Assembly (NCBI GenBank): GCA_015680905.1
Contig: CM027385.1
Coordinates: 20,900,501 to 20,964,500 of the forward strand
Direction: 5' to 3'
Source of the DNA: Coptis chinensis
Taxonomy: Eukaryota; Streptophyta; Magnoliopsida; Ranunculales; Ranunculaceae
Length of the DNA stretch: 64,000 nucleotides
Made by a program: the position numbers and the translations under genes. The notes below the pieces were generated by a model, which was given only the letters and a program-made list of their open reading frames with translations, was not told the DNA's origin and searched no databases. Of the stretch, positions 44,460 to 55,735 are shown one piece after another. Position 1 is the first letter of the stretch. Each line of letters starts with the position of its first letter.

Positions 44460-45555
44460 GACTCTGAGAGAGATCAATCTCGTACCGGTTATAGATTAAA
44501 TCTGAAACTATGTTGTATTATTGGTATCCGAAGCTTTATGGCGTTAATGGCAATTAAAGCCCAACATAAAGAAATCGGCATGTTTGTCTGTTTGAACTTT
44601 TTCTTTGCTGTGGTTTGGAATTTATTGATTGATGTCGGGGGGAGTAAGGGTTTTATGTTTGGTTATGGAGGTTTGAATGGGTGGGCTGTTGAAGCTTTAA
44701 AAGGGTCAAATGGCGTCGCAAGATCGAAACCGTCCGGATTATTGTTTGAACTCTCCTTTTTGTTGTGGTATGGTTGGTTGATGTATGATTGAAATGCGGG
44801 ATTGGGTGTGGGCTGTCGAAGCCTGTGGAAGTCGTTAATGGCGGCGCGAATTCTAGATCTAGTTTTGATGAAGTATATGAATTGAATGATTTGAGGTTTT
44901 GGTTTTGTTAAAGTTGTAGGGGTTTTTATGGGGGGTTAAAATCGGTTGGTTGAAATGGGTGGGCGATTGGAACTTGATGGTGGTCGATTTGGTGGTTGCC
45001 TGGTTGGTGGTTGGTGGAGGGAGCTGGTGGTAGCTGATGGAGAAGATGACAGTTGGGCCTTGGGCGAGTTTCAGTTTTGGACTTTAGTTTTTAGTTGTTT
45101 GGGCCAACATTAGATTGTTTTGTTTGGGCCGGTCCACATTAGTTTAAGTTGTTGGGCGATTAGTTTAAGTGTTTGGGGCCAATTTATAATATTGTTTGGG
45201 GCCAGTCCATAGGACTTAATAGAGATCCAAATGGGTCTTTCAACATTTAGACTTTTGGGTTATAAGGTTTGGGGTTTGGGCTTGGCTAGTGGGTCCAACC
45301 ATGACCTTAACCATGACCTTAGCCATGAGCCCATGAACCATGCACCTTTGCCCTTAGCCATGAACCATGGCTATGACCACTGAACACTGTTGAACATGGA
45401 AACGATAGCAGTTTGACTTTGACAATGACGGGTTGACTTTGACCGTTGACTATAAAATGTTGACTTTTTATAGATTTTCACGTATTTAAGAATATGGACA
45501 AATGTAGTAATAAAATGTTGTCGAAATTGTATGGACTATGGACAAATCAATCTAT
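44460..45555. other. G-rich unidentified DNA
   Basis: GT-rich on the plus strand with many GGTTGG and TGGGCC words (45090-45290) and a short CCATGACCTTAGCCATGA repeat (45298-45380). No protein or RNA gene recognised. Confidence 0.4.
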
Positions 45556-45559
45556 ATCT

Positions 45560-45960
45560 TCTATCTATATTAACAATACTGAGGCGTGTAGGGCCCATGA
45601 GCCCCATCCTCAAATCTGTTCTCTCGGCTTATGGCGTGGAAAATCTAAGTGATAAAGGCCCGTATCTTTGCTTTACACGGCAACATCCGACCTCATTGGA
45701 TTTATCTCGGTATTTTTTGTTCTACCTCTCCCCGATCGTCTCTCTCTTATCTTTCTCTTAATAGTTTTTTGCTTGCTCGCCTCTTCACTTTCTCTCTCTA
45801 TTCACGCTCATCGTAAAGCTTTTCGATTTTTAAATAAAAACCCGGTAAGGGGTAGTCATTTTAATGGGTTTCTTTTGATATTTCGGTCGGTACTCGATTC
45901 GAATTTTTGTCTATGAAAACTATTTTATAAGTTTAGTGTTCCTTGACCCCCACAAGCTTG
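45560..45960 (+). repeat. ~0.4-kb direct repeat, copy 1
   Basis: Shares with 47900-48340, in order, GTATCTTTGCTTTACAC, CTCATTGGATTTATCTCG, CTCTCCCCGATCGTCTCTCT, AGCTTTTCGATTTTTAAATA, AAACCCGGTAAGG and GAATTTTTGTCTATGAAAAC. The pyrimidine-rich centre looks like a promoter/leader. The copies bracket ~1.9 kb of exon-like DNA. Family unidentified. Confidence 0.8.
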
Positions 45961-46080
45961 AAGCTTGTATCAATCAAAGTTAACGGGGAGGAACTTGAGG
46001 TAGGGCGTCGGAGGATGTTATAGTAGCACAAATAAGCTTTATAATAGATGTTAGTTGAATATGTTTGTCTATTTTTGCAG

Positions 46081-46965
46081 AAAAATTGTATTCACTTGGA
46101 TCTACATCATTTGACGCCTGCTAGCACCACCAGTGGAAAATTCACTTTGGAAATTGTTCTTGAAAACACATCTTTTCGAGGTAAAGCAAGAATTTCTAAT
46201 TTTGATATGCTCATCTGATTGTACCTGTTTCACTATGAGTGTGCATGTTTTGTTTTGTCCGCGGGGCTCGTCCTCTGCAGGAACTTTTATTCGAATATGA
46301 AGCAAGAGTTTCGAGAAAATCCGCGTTTTATCGGGTTTCTTCTATCATTGGTTCCGATTGCTAGCATTGTTGATCTATTCCAAATATATCAAGGTATGCA
46401 ATTTGTCTTGTTAGGATCATACGATATCATGGCAGCATATAGTTGTCGAATTGAAGGCGATAAAAATCTGTATACGATTACGTTATCGGATGGGAAGGAG
46501 AACTTGAGGTATTTTTAACTTATTCGGAATCGAATTTGGAACTTGAACTAAATCATCTTCATGTTAGTTTTTCACTTTAATTGTTGTCTCATTCGTTGAA
46601 AGGTGGTAGACATTATGTTCTCTGGGAGGACCCATTCAAGAAACCTTGCTACTTATGCGTTTGCATTAGTTCTTTGGAAAGCTAGAAAGCCTGATGAAAC
46701 ATTTGTCACTCACTCAGTCGGAAGGTTTCCACGAGGATCCGGACACCGCACAAAGATCTGCCAACAACATGTCATGCCATGTATTCACTCAAAGCGTGAT
46801 GAGATGGGATGAAGATGTCGATACTTTTTATCTATTTTCTCGAAATACTTTTTAAAACATTTTTAAAGCTTGTTGTGCTACATTTCACCATTGGAGCAGT
46901 GTTTGGTCTTGAGTATGAGACGGATATCTTTAATATTGTTCTTTGTTCAGATTATGACATGTAAG
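46081..46965 (+). other. Exon-like fragments of an unidentified gene
   Basis: Frame 46081-46182 follows a TTTTTGCAG border and ends at a GTAAAG donor (CIHLDLHHLTPASTTSGKFT, LEIVLENTSFRG). 46279-46508 contains YSNMKQEFRENPRFIGFLL and LLGSYDIMAAYSCRIEGDKN up to a GAACTTGAGGTATTTT donor-like end. 46845-46962 gives FTIGAVFGLEYETDIFNIVL and CSDYDM before GTAAG. The borders look spliced, but no family was recognised and the frames between do not join. It may be captured gene pieces or an old gene. Confidence 0.3.
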
Positions 46966-47899
46966 TTGTTGTTTTCTTGTGAATGGTGTTGTTGTCCCAA
47001 CATACAGATTGTATAATGCATTTGTTTTCTGGCTGAAATTCCCTTGGCACGATCATAATGGCCGTTAACATGATTTTTGCTTCCACTACGAATGATATAT
47101 TTTTTTTCCTTGCCGGGGAGCCATGGAAAACAAGAGTCTGAATGTGCATTAGTTCTTCAATAAAAAAAGTGTTTGCCATTTATCTTACCTGTCTCAATCT
47201 TCTACTTGGTCACTAAATATTCCATTCGAAATATGTCTTGGCATCGCCGAAACGCATCGATCCGATTATCTTGACATTCTCGAAGTAATTGGTCATGAGG
47301 TAGGATTTTTATGTTTCATAATATGATGGTAAGATTCGTAAGTCAGTTGTCATGAAATTACATTCAGACTTTCATATATTTTGATATTTTGCAGTATTTC
47401 CACAATTGGACTGGCAACAGGTTGGCACATTTCCTTCATTTCACACAGCATACTTGAAATTATTCTTATTAAGCATTAATACATGTTATCTTTACTGCCC
47501 CTATTTTATATTTGCAATTAAAAATTTCCTGTGTACGCATTTTACGAATAGTATTCATCTGCATATTACGGTTAAGCTGTACTAATAATATCAATATTTT
47601 GTTTAGGCCAAAGTGAACACCCCCCTCCCTGCCCTCCACTACTAGGTTTCAAGGCATTAAGAGAGATTTCATTCTCATTATACGCCAAGTTTTAGTCTTT
47701 ATTATTATATTGTCATATTATTTTTTTTCTCATTCTTATTATTTTTTCTTATTCTTCTTATTCTTATATGCTATATGCTTGGATATACTTGGATGTATGA
47801 TTAAGAGTTAACTTACAACTTATTTCAGAGTAACGATGTCGCGATTGGTTCCAAATCGGCCCTAAAGGAAGGTCTAACAGATCTTTCTTGCTCGGTATA

Positions 47900-48340
47900 A
47901 TACTTAGAGTTGAGTTATATACTTAGTGTGAAAGCCCCTATCCTATCTTGCTCTAACCCTGTTTTTTTCGGCTTGTGGCGTGGACAATCTAACTCATACC
48001 GGACCGTGTCTTTGCTTTACACATCAACATCCGCCCTCATTGGATTTATCTCGTATTTTTTGTTCCACCTCTCCCCGATCGTCTCTCTTATCTTTCTCTT
48101 AATAGCTTTTAGTTGCTCTCGCTCTTCATTTTCTCTCTCTATTCCTCATCGGGTAAGAAGCTTTTGATGTTCCCCAAGCTTTTCGATTTTTAAATAAAAA
48201 CCCGGTAAGGGTAGTCATTTTAATGGTTTTCTTTTGATGAAATATCTGATTTGGTTCGGTTACTCTGATTCGAATTTTTGTCTATGAAAACTATTTTATC
48301 ATTTTAGTGTTCCTTTACCCCCACAAGCTTGAATTTTTAA
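47900..48340 (+). repeat. ~0.4-kb direct repeat, copy 2
   Basis: Partner of 45560-45960, about 2.34 kb downstream, same orientation, moderately diverged with an extra GAAGCTTTTGATGTTCCCC stretch. It is followed by TTCCACGGGGTTGCTTCGTG. Confidence 0.8.
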
Positions 48341-48699
48341 TTTCCACGGGGTTGCTTCGTGGAGTCTACACATTCGGCGCCAACCATAAGGTTTGTCATT
48401 TTTCACATTCTTGAAATACGCCTTGGTCCTTCGTCCGTGTATGATTCAAGAATTCACTCGTTAACATCCACAATTGCTTTGTGCTAAATTGCTAAGCTCA
48501 GTATGACAAAGGCATCACACCTAAGTTATATTGTTTCAGCTGTTCATGAACAGTAGTTAGCATGATTGCTTATGAGGAGTCTTTAGAGCATCCCAGGGAC
48601 TTGGGTGGTAATTGGGGAGTGAGAATGAGAACCATCATACATAGTGAGCATGACTTAGGCCATACTAAGTTCAATGAAATGTTTAAATGCATTCTGACG

Positions 48700-48925
48700 T
48701 TTAGTCCCTCATCCTCTATCGTAAGAATCAATGACGGCTGGATAGGCGTCAAGATGTGTCTTTGAACCTTTTGACGTTTAGTCGTCCCTCATCCTCTATC
48801 GTAAGAATCAATGACTTTGGACTGTGTTTAGGTTCTCATTTCATGTACATATGATTGCTTTTCTATTGTAATTGTTTACTCTATAATTTGTAATTCCTCT
48901 ATCGTAAGAATCAATCCTCTATCAT
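48700..48925. repeat. Short direct repeats (CCTCTATCGTAAGAATCAAT)
   Basis: The 20-bp word CCTCTATCGTAAGAATCAAT occurs at about 48713, 48793 and 48897, the first two within a longer shared GACGTTTAGTC..CCTCATCC context. Confidence 0.8.
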
Positions 48926-48929
48926 ATTT

Positions 48930-49605
48930 TTAGAGGCTTTTTCACATATTTGTGTCTTCCATTCGTCTCTATCAGAAAGCGTTACTACACATTTGGACCC
49001 ACAAGAATTAGATTTCAATGAGGAAAGGTGAATAAGATAGGCCATTGTTTCACTTCGTTTTTTTTTCATCTTCTTTTTAAGTATATATTCGTACTCACTC
49101 TATTTAACAACGTTAAAACAGACAATTACATTCTTCTTCAATAAAGTTTCCTCAAGGCCTGCGATTTACAAGGAGGACGCTGACATTGGGAACTGAGATT
49201 AAGATCTTCTTATGGGGTTTGTGGAGGACTTATGATGTTCTCTGTACTCTTGCTATTTTATTTTTTGTACTTGACATACTTTTGTGGGTGGTCTTACAAT
49301 GTTACCCCACGTTTTTGGAATTATTTTGATGCATGTCCTCATTGAAACCCCACTTTGGTGGAAATCTTTTAATTTATCTGTTTCTCATATTGTTCTTAAT
49401 CCATTTGGTTGAATTGGTGGTGTTCTATTTTTAAGTCCATTTAGATGAATGCTATAGTAGGGAGGTTCTGCCCAAGTGACTACCAAATTTAATGCATGTA
49501 AACTGCCTTTGTAGCCTTATGACAGGATCCAAAATTGTGTAAAGTCATAAATAGTGGGGAGGTTCTGTCCACATTGCCCACACAATCCTTTTTTCTCAGG
49601 TGGTT
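48930..49605. other. No recognised gene
   Basis: AT-rich flank with no family signature. The minus-strand frame 49489-49728 enters the GC-rich block and has no recognised domain. Confidence 0.4.
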
Positions 49606-49609
49606 AAAA

Positions 49610-49815
49610 TTATTGCCAAAGGCGCGTCGGGCGTTTATCTGTGTCGGGAGGCATGGGCATAAGTAGTATAGTTTTACCCGAAGGCGCGGCTGATCTTTAC
49701 TAGCGCCCGAAGGCGAGAGGTGTTTCAAAAAACACGCGTAAGCCTTGCACCGAAAGTGTGACGAGTTGTCGGGATAGCGCCGCAGGCGCGTCGAGGTCTC
49801 GTGGGCTGTAGGGAC
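49610..49815. repeat. GC-rich block with GGCGCG words
   Basis: Rich in AAGGCGCG, CCGAAGGCG and GCGCCGCAGGCGCGTCG words in an otherwise AT-rich region, and able to form small hairpins. Similar GC-rich hairpins occur near Helitron 3' ends, but a clear CTRR terminus with a preceding hairpin could not be fixed. It abuts the palindrome array. Confidence 0.45.
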
Positions 49816-49824
49816 GGGCAGCTA

Positions 49825-50335
49825 TGAACATTGATTGTGGCTATAAAAACATGAACCCAAAACAGATATGAACAATAACTGTTCATACCCCAAATTATGA
49901 ATATTAGCTATGAACAATAGGTATGAACAAAACAGATATGAACGATAAAATGTTCACACCCAAAACAGATATGAACATTGATTGTTCATACCCAAAATAT
50001 ATATGAACAATAAATGTTCATACCCAAAACAACATGAACATTGATTGTTTATACCCAAAACATATATGAACAATAAATGTTCATACCCAAAACAGATATG
50101 AACATTGATTGTTCATACCCAATTAAAACAATAATATATTTTAGAATTTAGAGGATGTAACTACATTCAATCAACTAATTAAAACACTGTATTGGCCTTA
50201 ATATTGTGCACAAATATGAACATTGATTGTTGATACCCAAAACATGTATGAACAATAAATGTTCATACCCAAAACATATATGAACAATAAATGTTCATAC
50301 CCAAAACAGACATGAACATTGATTGTTCATACCCA
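49825..50335. repeat. Array of ~10 short palindromes (TGAACA..TGTTCA)
   Basis: Units of about 33-37 bp, each an inverted repeat ATGAACA(4-5)TGTTCAT separated by ACCCAAAACA-type linkers. Two loop versions alternate (TTGAT and ATAAA). A ~90-bp unrelated stretch interrupts it at 50125-50215. The array abuts the inner end of the right arm and has no counterpart at the left arm's inner end. Confidence 0.88.
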
Positions 50336-50339
50336 AAAC

Positions 50340-50700
50340 ATACAACTTAGTCCAAACGACATGCGGATCGTTTTATCTTGAGTCTCAAAACGACTTGACC
50401 ACACCGTTTGGGACTTAGTCCAAAACGACTGGCGGGTCCTTTGTACTAAGTCTCGACGACTTGGCCAAGTCGTTTGTACTAAGTCCCAAACGACTTGGGC
50501 AAGTCGTTTGTACTGAATCCCAAACGACCTAGCCGGGTCGTTTAAGTTTGGGGTTTTCGAATTCAACTTTTTTGGGATAATAATAGTAATAATACTTTAT
50601 ACTTTTTTGAGATTTTTTGAGACCAATGGCACACTTGTAATAATAGTTTTTTTTGTGGGAGTCTGCCAACACAAATTGGGGTCCGTAAGTAACAAATACT
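50340..50700 (-). repeat. Inner-end repeat with AAACGAC units, copy C (right arm)
   Basis: Reverse complement of 31230-31620, with GTCGTTTGTACTAAGTCCCA, CAAGTCGTTTGTACT and GGCACACTTGTAATAATAG words. The AAACGAC tandem units differ in number and order from copies A and B, and similarity between the arms ends within it. Confidence 0.8.
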
Positions 50701-51017
50701 TTAGATTTTAGAATGTGGGGACAACTGGACAAGAGTGATGATCCATTTTGTCCATGTTGCTGAAAATGTCAATTTTGTTAAGGATAATTTCATGAGGATT
50801 TGATTACTCATTAGGTGCTTTGGTTTTTATGACTATGTAATTATTGGGAGATACTCATGACTTAATGAAGTTAGAATTTATTTTGGATTTGGTACTTCTT
50901 GTTGTTATGTTCTCTCTGAAAAGACCTCAAAGAAACCATCTAAAAGTTTTCTCTAACTCTCTCACAAAGGAAAGAAAATGTCATATCTAACTTTTTTTCA
51001 CAACTCTCTCTCTCTCA

Positions 51018-51074
<57 letters not shown>
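51018..51074. repeat. CT microsatellite, expanded in the right arm
   Basis: About 27 CT units. The matching AG tract in the left arm (about 30920-30932) has only about six units. Confidence 0.9.
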
Positions 51075-51078
<4 letters not shown>

Positions 51079-51246
51079 TTAGATGCCATTACATGAGATT
51101 TCATTGCTTCTCTTTTTCGGATTCCACTCTTTTCTTCGAATTTCCTAAGAATCATATGAAACGAAAATTTGAACCAACTAACAAAATCCATATTCAACCA
51201 AATACTATATTTTGGAATTATTTATAGTTATTTATAAGTTCTGAAG

Positions 51247-51453
51247 TTACACACTTATCCGAAAAGCTAGGTGCCTAAGTATCATCCAAAATAGATCATC
51301 ATATTTATCCATCACTATCCAAAATGCTATTGTGTTAGCTATTGTATTGGACTCCACCCTACTAGAAAATTTTCCTAACTCGTACCATTCATTGACGCGT
51401 GCAACATTCATTCCTCCAAGGCTCCAAAGGAGCCGCAAAATCTCAAAACTCAC
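51247..51453 (-). CDS. 68-codon unidentified reading frame in the right arm
   Basis: Starts at ATG 51453. The peptide includes RLLWSLGGMNVARVNEWYEL, GKFSSRVESNTIANTIAFW and MDKYDDLFWMILRHLAF, with gene-like composition. The same DNA is interrupted at 30541-30750 and appears altered at 35800-36020. No family recognised. It may be the end of a lost inner gene of the element. Confidence 0.3.
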   Translation of the reverse strand: MSFEILRLLWSLGGMNVARVNEWYELGKFSSRVESNTIANTIAFWIVMDKYDDLFWMILRHLAFRISV

Positions 51454-51479
51454 AAAGCATTATACGTAGTAAAATATGT

Positions 51480-51665
51480 GATTAAAATTCACTAAAAATT
51501 AGTATAGACAATGCAAATGTATATATATCATTCTGTTTGACATACATGATAGTATGTCATCCGAATAGTCATCCAAGAAAGTATGTCATAAGTAACACCT
51601 TCCGAAGGTACTATGTTTCATAACGTTATATGTGATTATAAAGAACATACATAGTATCTATATAC
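51480..51665 (-). repeat. Recurring ~190-bp block, right-arm inner copy
   Basis: Reverse complement of 30340-30530 (AGTATGTCATCCGAATAGTC, AAGTATGTCATAAGTAACAC, GAAGGTACTATGT). Confidence 0.8.
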
Positions 51666-51865
51666 CCAACGCGGTACGAATGTATTATGTAAAAATAATT
51701 AATGGAGCGATAATTAAGAGGATAATTAATTGTTAGATCTTAATTGTCTGTAGTTTATATGGGCTTATAAATAAGAGTAATACTCGTCACACTCCGAACT
51801 ATGATCAATCACTGTTCATAGTCCAATTGTGATGTGAACAAAGAATGTTCATAGCTCATAATATG

Positions 51866-52076
51866 ACTAGTATACTGCTAAGCAGTGGGGGTGAGCGGAG
51901 TGGGAGAGGAAGATGGAGGAGTGGAGATTTAGAGTGTCTGGATAGGGAGAGTGAGAGAGACGAAGAGAAAAAACAGAAGGGAAGAGATGAGGACAGACAG
52001 ACAGAAACCAACCAAGTTGGTTTTTGTCCGCATAACCCTCCCCCCTTCTCCCACAAAATGTTCGCTCCGCTCACGG
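51866..52076 (-). mobile_element. GTGAGCGGAG repeat inserted only in the right arm
   Basis: Starts ACTAGTATACTGC, has GTGAGCGGAGTGGGAG at one side and TTCGCTCCGCTCAC at the other, with AAACCAACCAAGTTGG inside. The left arm at the equivalent place (30080-30150) runs straight through TTGAGTTAATCATATTA-type sequence without it, though it carries a local duplication of that word. The insertion therefore happened after the arms formed, or was lost from the left. Confidence 0.75.
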
Positions 52077-52449
52077 ATTAACTCAAAACCAAAACTGAAA
52101 ACTCTAATACAGACTACCAGCCTTTATATAGGCGAAATACCCTGATTACCACAAAACTTGAAAATTTTCAAAAATGGAAAGTTTTGGGATAACAACATAT
52201 TAAGAAACTACTAATCAAAATATAACTAACATAGCTGGCCAAATAAAAAACGGACTCTCCTATCAAAAGATATAGCAAAAACAAAACTTTCCTAAAACGG
52301 CAAAAACGTGATTTATGAGAATTTCTAAACGATGGATTTAAGGCCCGAGAGGGTGGTGCCCACGGCAAAGCAGTGGGTTATGCTTATTTTGACGTTTCTG
52401 ATCAAATATGGCCGCGTCCATGTCTTTCCGACTTTGTTGCCCGCTTTTC

Positions 52450-52680
52450 CAGTTCATTGACATATGCCAAGTTCATTGACATATGCATTGGCAACCTGTA
52501 CTGCATCACATATGCCAAGTTCAATGACATATGCATTGGCTAATGCATCATCAATGGTTGTTCACATGAACAATGAGTGTTCATAGGTCATGTTAAGATA
52601 TGAACAATGAGTGTTCATAGCTCATATTGGGGTTTGAACAGTGATTGTTCATACCCCAAATAGGTATGAACAACCACAAC
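52450..52680. repeat. Palindrome cluster after gene 3 (right arm)
   Basis: Mirror of 29470-29720: CATATGCCAAGTTCATTGAC repeats followed by TGAACA/TGTTCA palindromes near 52562, 52600 and 52635. Confidence 0.75.
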
Positions 52681-53093
52681 ATAATCACTTTCATATATCA
52701 AGTAGAGGGTCAGAAAAATACCAAAATGCACAAAGCATGTGCACCCTTCTAACACATATCATAGATTATGTATTAACCTACAAACCAAGCAACCTAGCAA
52801 CCAAAAATACTTACATTTCACAAATTATGTCTTATTTTTCTCTTGGACAATTTCTCGAGTCTTATTTTCCACGGTTTCTACACATTCTTCCCGGGATTGT
52901 TTAGGGCTATTTCTCCTGGGGATTTCCATCTCTCTGCTTTCTTCTTCCTCCCTTTTGTTTGAGAAATGTTGGGATTCAAAATCAATATCTGAAATAAAGA
53001 TTTGGAAGTCAAAATATATATTATATATATATTTTTATCAAATTAAACATTATAATAAATCAAATAACATTAAACACTAAACCTATATCAAAT

Positions 53094-54900
53094 TAAACAT
53101 TAATATCACAATCATAACCTGTGAGCTGAGGTATCAAAGAAAGACTCTTCAACTTCATTATCTTCGTCTCCTTCGTTCGAAGCTATATTCAACGTTGAGA
53201 CACGCTTAGCCATTTCATCCATCTTTTCTATAAAATATGAATAAGCCTCAACACTACTCCCCGCATCGTAAGCCACTTGAGAAGCAACCTTGATACAATG
53301 AGCCACTCTGAAAAGTTCATGGTTTTCATGGCCGGCCACTAATCCAGTATGAAACTCCGCTCTATACGTGTGTGCCTTTTGCATCCACCGCTTCAAAAGA
53401 AAATGCCTTGGAATCTCTTCGATTTCGTAACGTTGAAAAATCTTTAACATGTGACCACAAAGTAACCCCATAAACTGAAAATACTTACATTCACAGTCTC
53501 CCTCTAAGGTTCCTCTATTGAAACTCACTTTCCAAATGGACTTCTTCTGCGGGTCTCTAAATTTCACCATGTAGCTTCCGGTTCCATTGTTGACAATCTC
53601 GTCCCCATCAATTTTGTACTCCATCTTTGCCTTCTCTAATTGCTCCTTAAATATATTGAATGCATTAATCGTATAGACCTTCGCAAATGCATAAGGAGGA
53701 AAGCATCTTTAGCCACAATTAAGTGAACTATGCTCGGTCGCGTAATCAAGCATCTCTTTCATTCCTAGCAATCAAAGCCAAAGATCTCTCATTACCATGT
53801 ACAAACTCCATCAGCATAGTGCTTTCGAATTTACTGAATTGGTCGTAAACGAGAATTCATCGATTCACTCCTCCCAAATCATTATGCATACCGCAAAAAT
53901 ATGTCACCGAGATAACAAGGAACCCATTTCTCCCGCATATTATACATTTTTCTGTCAACCAAGGATTTGCAGACAACTCATTCTTCTCTATTATTGTACA
54001 CCGTCTTCTTTCAAAACCAGCAATCTTATACGAGGAGAGACCCTAGCAAAAGGCCAGAAGCAATGGTGGGAGAATAGACCCAATTTTGTTTATAGGTTAG
54101 AGAATCAACACTCTACTTATTTCAGATTTATTTCTTAAAAATTTAGGAAATGTATGTTGGAGTGGTCTACCCAGGGCCCTCACAAAATATAATCTTGTTT
54201 TTCTTTGCTATCTAATACATACAATTACCCTTTAGCAAAAAAAAATACGAGGAGAGAAATAGTGTTATTCAGGTCAGTTACCAGTGTCTCAATTTTAGTA
54301 AAGGATAGCTTCTCTTGAAATTTCTGCATAATATGCCAAAGACAGTAACGATGACGAGTATCAGGGAACACTTTTGCAATGGCTGCAGTCATCGCTCTAT
54401 CCTGGTAAGTGATGATTGCGGTTAGCGACCTGACCACCCATAGCTGCAAGCCGGGCCTTAAACAACCATATGAATGTATCTTCGTCTCATCAAGTAACAA
54501 ATAGCGCAACCAAATAACTGAATCGACCGCATCATGCTGATTGACTCGATAAAAAGGGGCAAAGGCATAGAGTATGCATTCGATGCGTTATGTGGTATCA
54601 AAAGAGACAACATCCCCCAATACTCATCTTGCACTCGAAACCTCCCATCAACCCGAAAAAAGTTTATCGCAATCCCATTTTGATCTAGATCAATAGCGTA
54701 GTAAAACCGGGGATTCTCGCACTCTTCTCGCATAAAATATTTAAGCACGGCAGTTGCATCACCTTCTTTAGGCATCTTTCTAGTCAAACCATAATGATGG
54801 TTCCAAAGAATCCTTATTTGTAATGCTAACCCAACTTCTTCCCCACTAAAAACAGCTTTAACTTTTTACCGACAGTAAACCGTGTTCACCAAAAATCCTA
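53094..54900 (-). pseudogene. FAR1-RELATED-type MULE/SWIM transposase, right copy (gene 3)
   Basis: Reads leftward from about 54900. Visible blocks: RKMPKEGDATAVLKYFMREE (54787 onward), FYYAIDLDQNG, FFRVDGRFRVQDEY, RAMTAAIAKVFPDTRHRYCL with LWHIMQKFQ, then the SINE-like insertion, then EYKIDGDEIVNNG, the SWIM finger CECKYFQFMGLLCGH and a tail ending SNEGDEDNEVEESFFDTSAH. The last 170 codons (53112-53624) are open, more continuous than in the left copy. Frame breaks elsewhere differ from those in the left arm. No FAR1 domain precedes it. It is probably defective, since the SINE splits the MULE core in both copies. Confidence 0.82.
54041..54245 (+). mobile_element. SINE-like retroposon in gene 3 (right arm)
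   Basis: Begins CCCTAGCAAAAGGCCAGAAG, ends in an A-run, and is flanked by TACGAGGAGAGA at 54029-54040 and 54246-54257, the same target duplication as in the left arm. Being at the identical site, it was present before the arms were duplicated. Confidence 0.8.
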
Positions 54901-55110
54901 GCTCATAATGTAGTAAAGTATGTCATTAAAAACGCTTCACTAAAAATTAGTATAAACAAATAATTGTCTATATCATTATGTTGATGATAGTATGTCATCC
55001 GAATAGTCCATAGCCAAGAAAGTATGTCATAAGTAACACCTTACGAAGGTACTATGTAAAAATAACGATGTATGTAATAACATACATAGTATAGTATGTC
55101 ATGGAAAATA
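54890..55110 (-). repeat. Recurring ~190-bp block, right-arm copy beside gene 3
   Basis: Reverse complement of 27040-27240 (AGTATGTCATCCGAATAGTC, AAGTATGTCATAAGTAACAC, TACGAAGGTACTATGT). Confidence 0.8.
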
Positions 55111-55590
55111 TCATAGCATACCGTCATACATAACAAAGTACATACCCAACGCTGTGATGCAGATGTATTATGTAAAAATAATTGTAAATATGCTTTTAAT
55201 TAACATACATAGTATAGTATGTTATGCAAAATTTCATAGAGTACAGAGTAATGGTCTACTACCCGTACATAAGAATTAAGGATAGTTTTATAAACGTAAA
55301 GTATATAATACTTTATGCCAAATATATGCAACTAGAAATGGCATTGTGGAAGCATCGACATATGCAGTGAGATGTCAACGATTGGAGTTTTACCTTTAAA
55401 GTATGTCACTTAAAGTAAGTGACATACCGATTCGTCGATTTTGTAAGAAGTGACATAACATATAAGTATGACAGTTTATAGTGTCATATCTACTCATGAG
55501 AGCTTATATCACGACATTATATGGACGACACTCAATAAGCTATGCACAACACTATATAACAAAGAAAGTTTATATCTACGACAATGTATA
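55110..55590. repeat. Palindrome-rich spacer before gene 3 (right arm)
   Basis: Mirror of 26565-27035; TGACATA/TATGTCA words and CATAGTATAGTATG-type words, no coding sequence. Confidence 0.6.
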
Positions 55591-55735
55591 AGCTGTCCAA
55601 CAAGAGTATGAACATTCGTTGTTCATAGTCCGACAAGAGTATGAACATTCATTGTTCATAGTCCAACAAGAGTATGAACATTCACTGTTCATAATTTCAA
55701 TGGTATGAACACTGAATGTTCATGGGTCAATTTGA
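55590..55735. repeat. Cluster of TGAACA/TGTTCA palindromes (right arm)
   Basis: Mirror of 26370-26560, with four to five palindromes separated by AGTCC(A/G)ACAAGAGT linkers. Confidence 0.8.

Noticed and set aside
44079-44792. 237-codon plus-strand open frame
   Set aside because: It runs through a fold-back MITE and a TG microsatellite, giving repeated Cys/Val words; no domain resemblance.
49825-50335. CRISPR-like array
   Set aside because: Units are themselves palindromes with nearly constant linkers and no unique spacers, and the DNA is plant nuclear.
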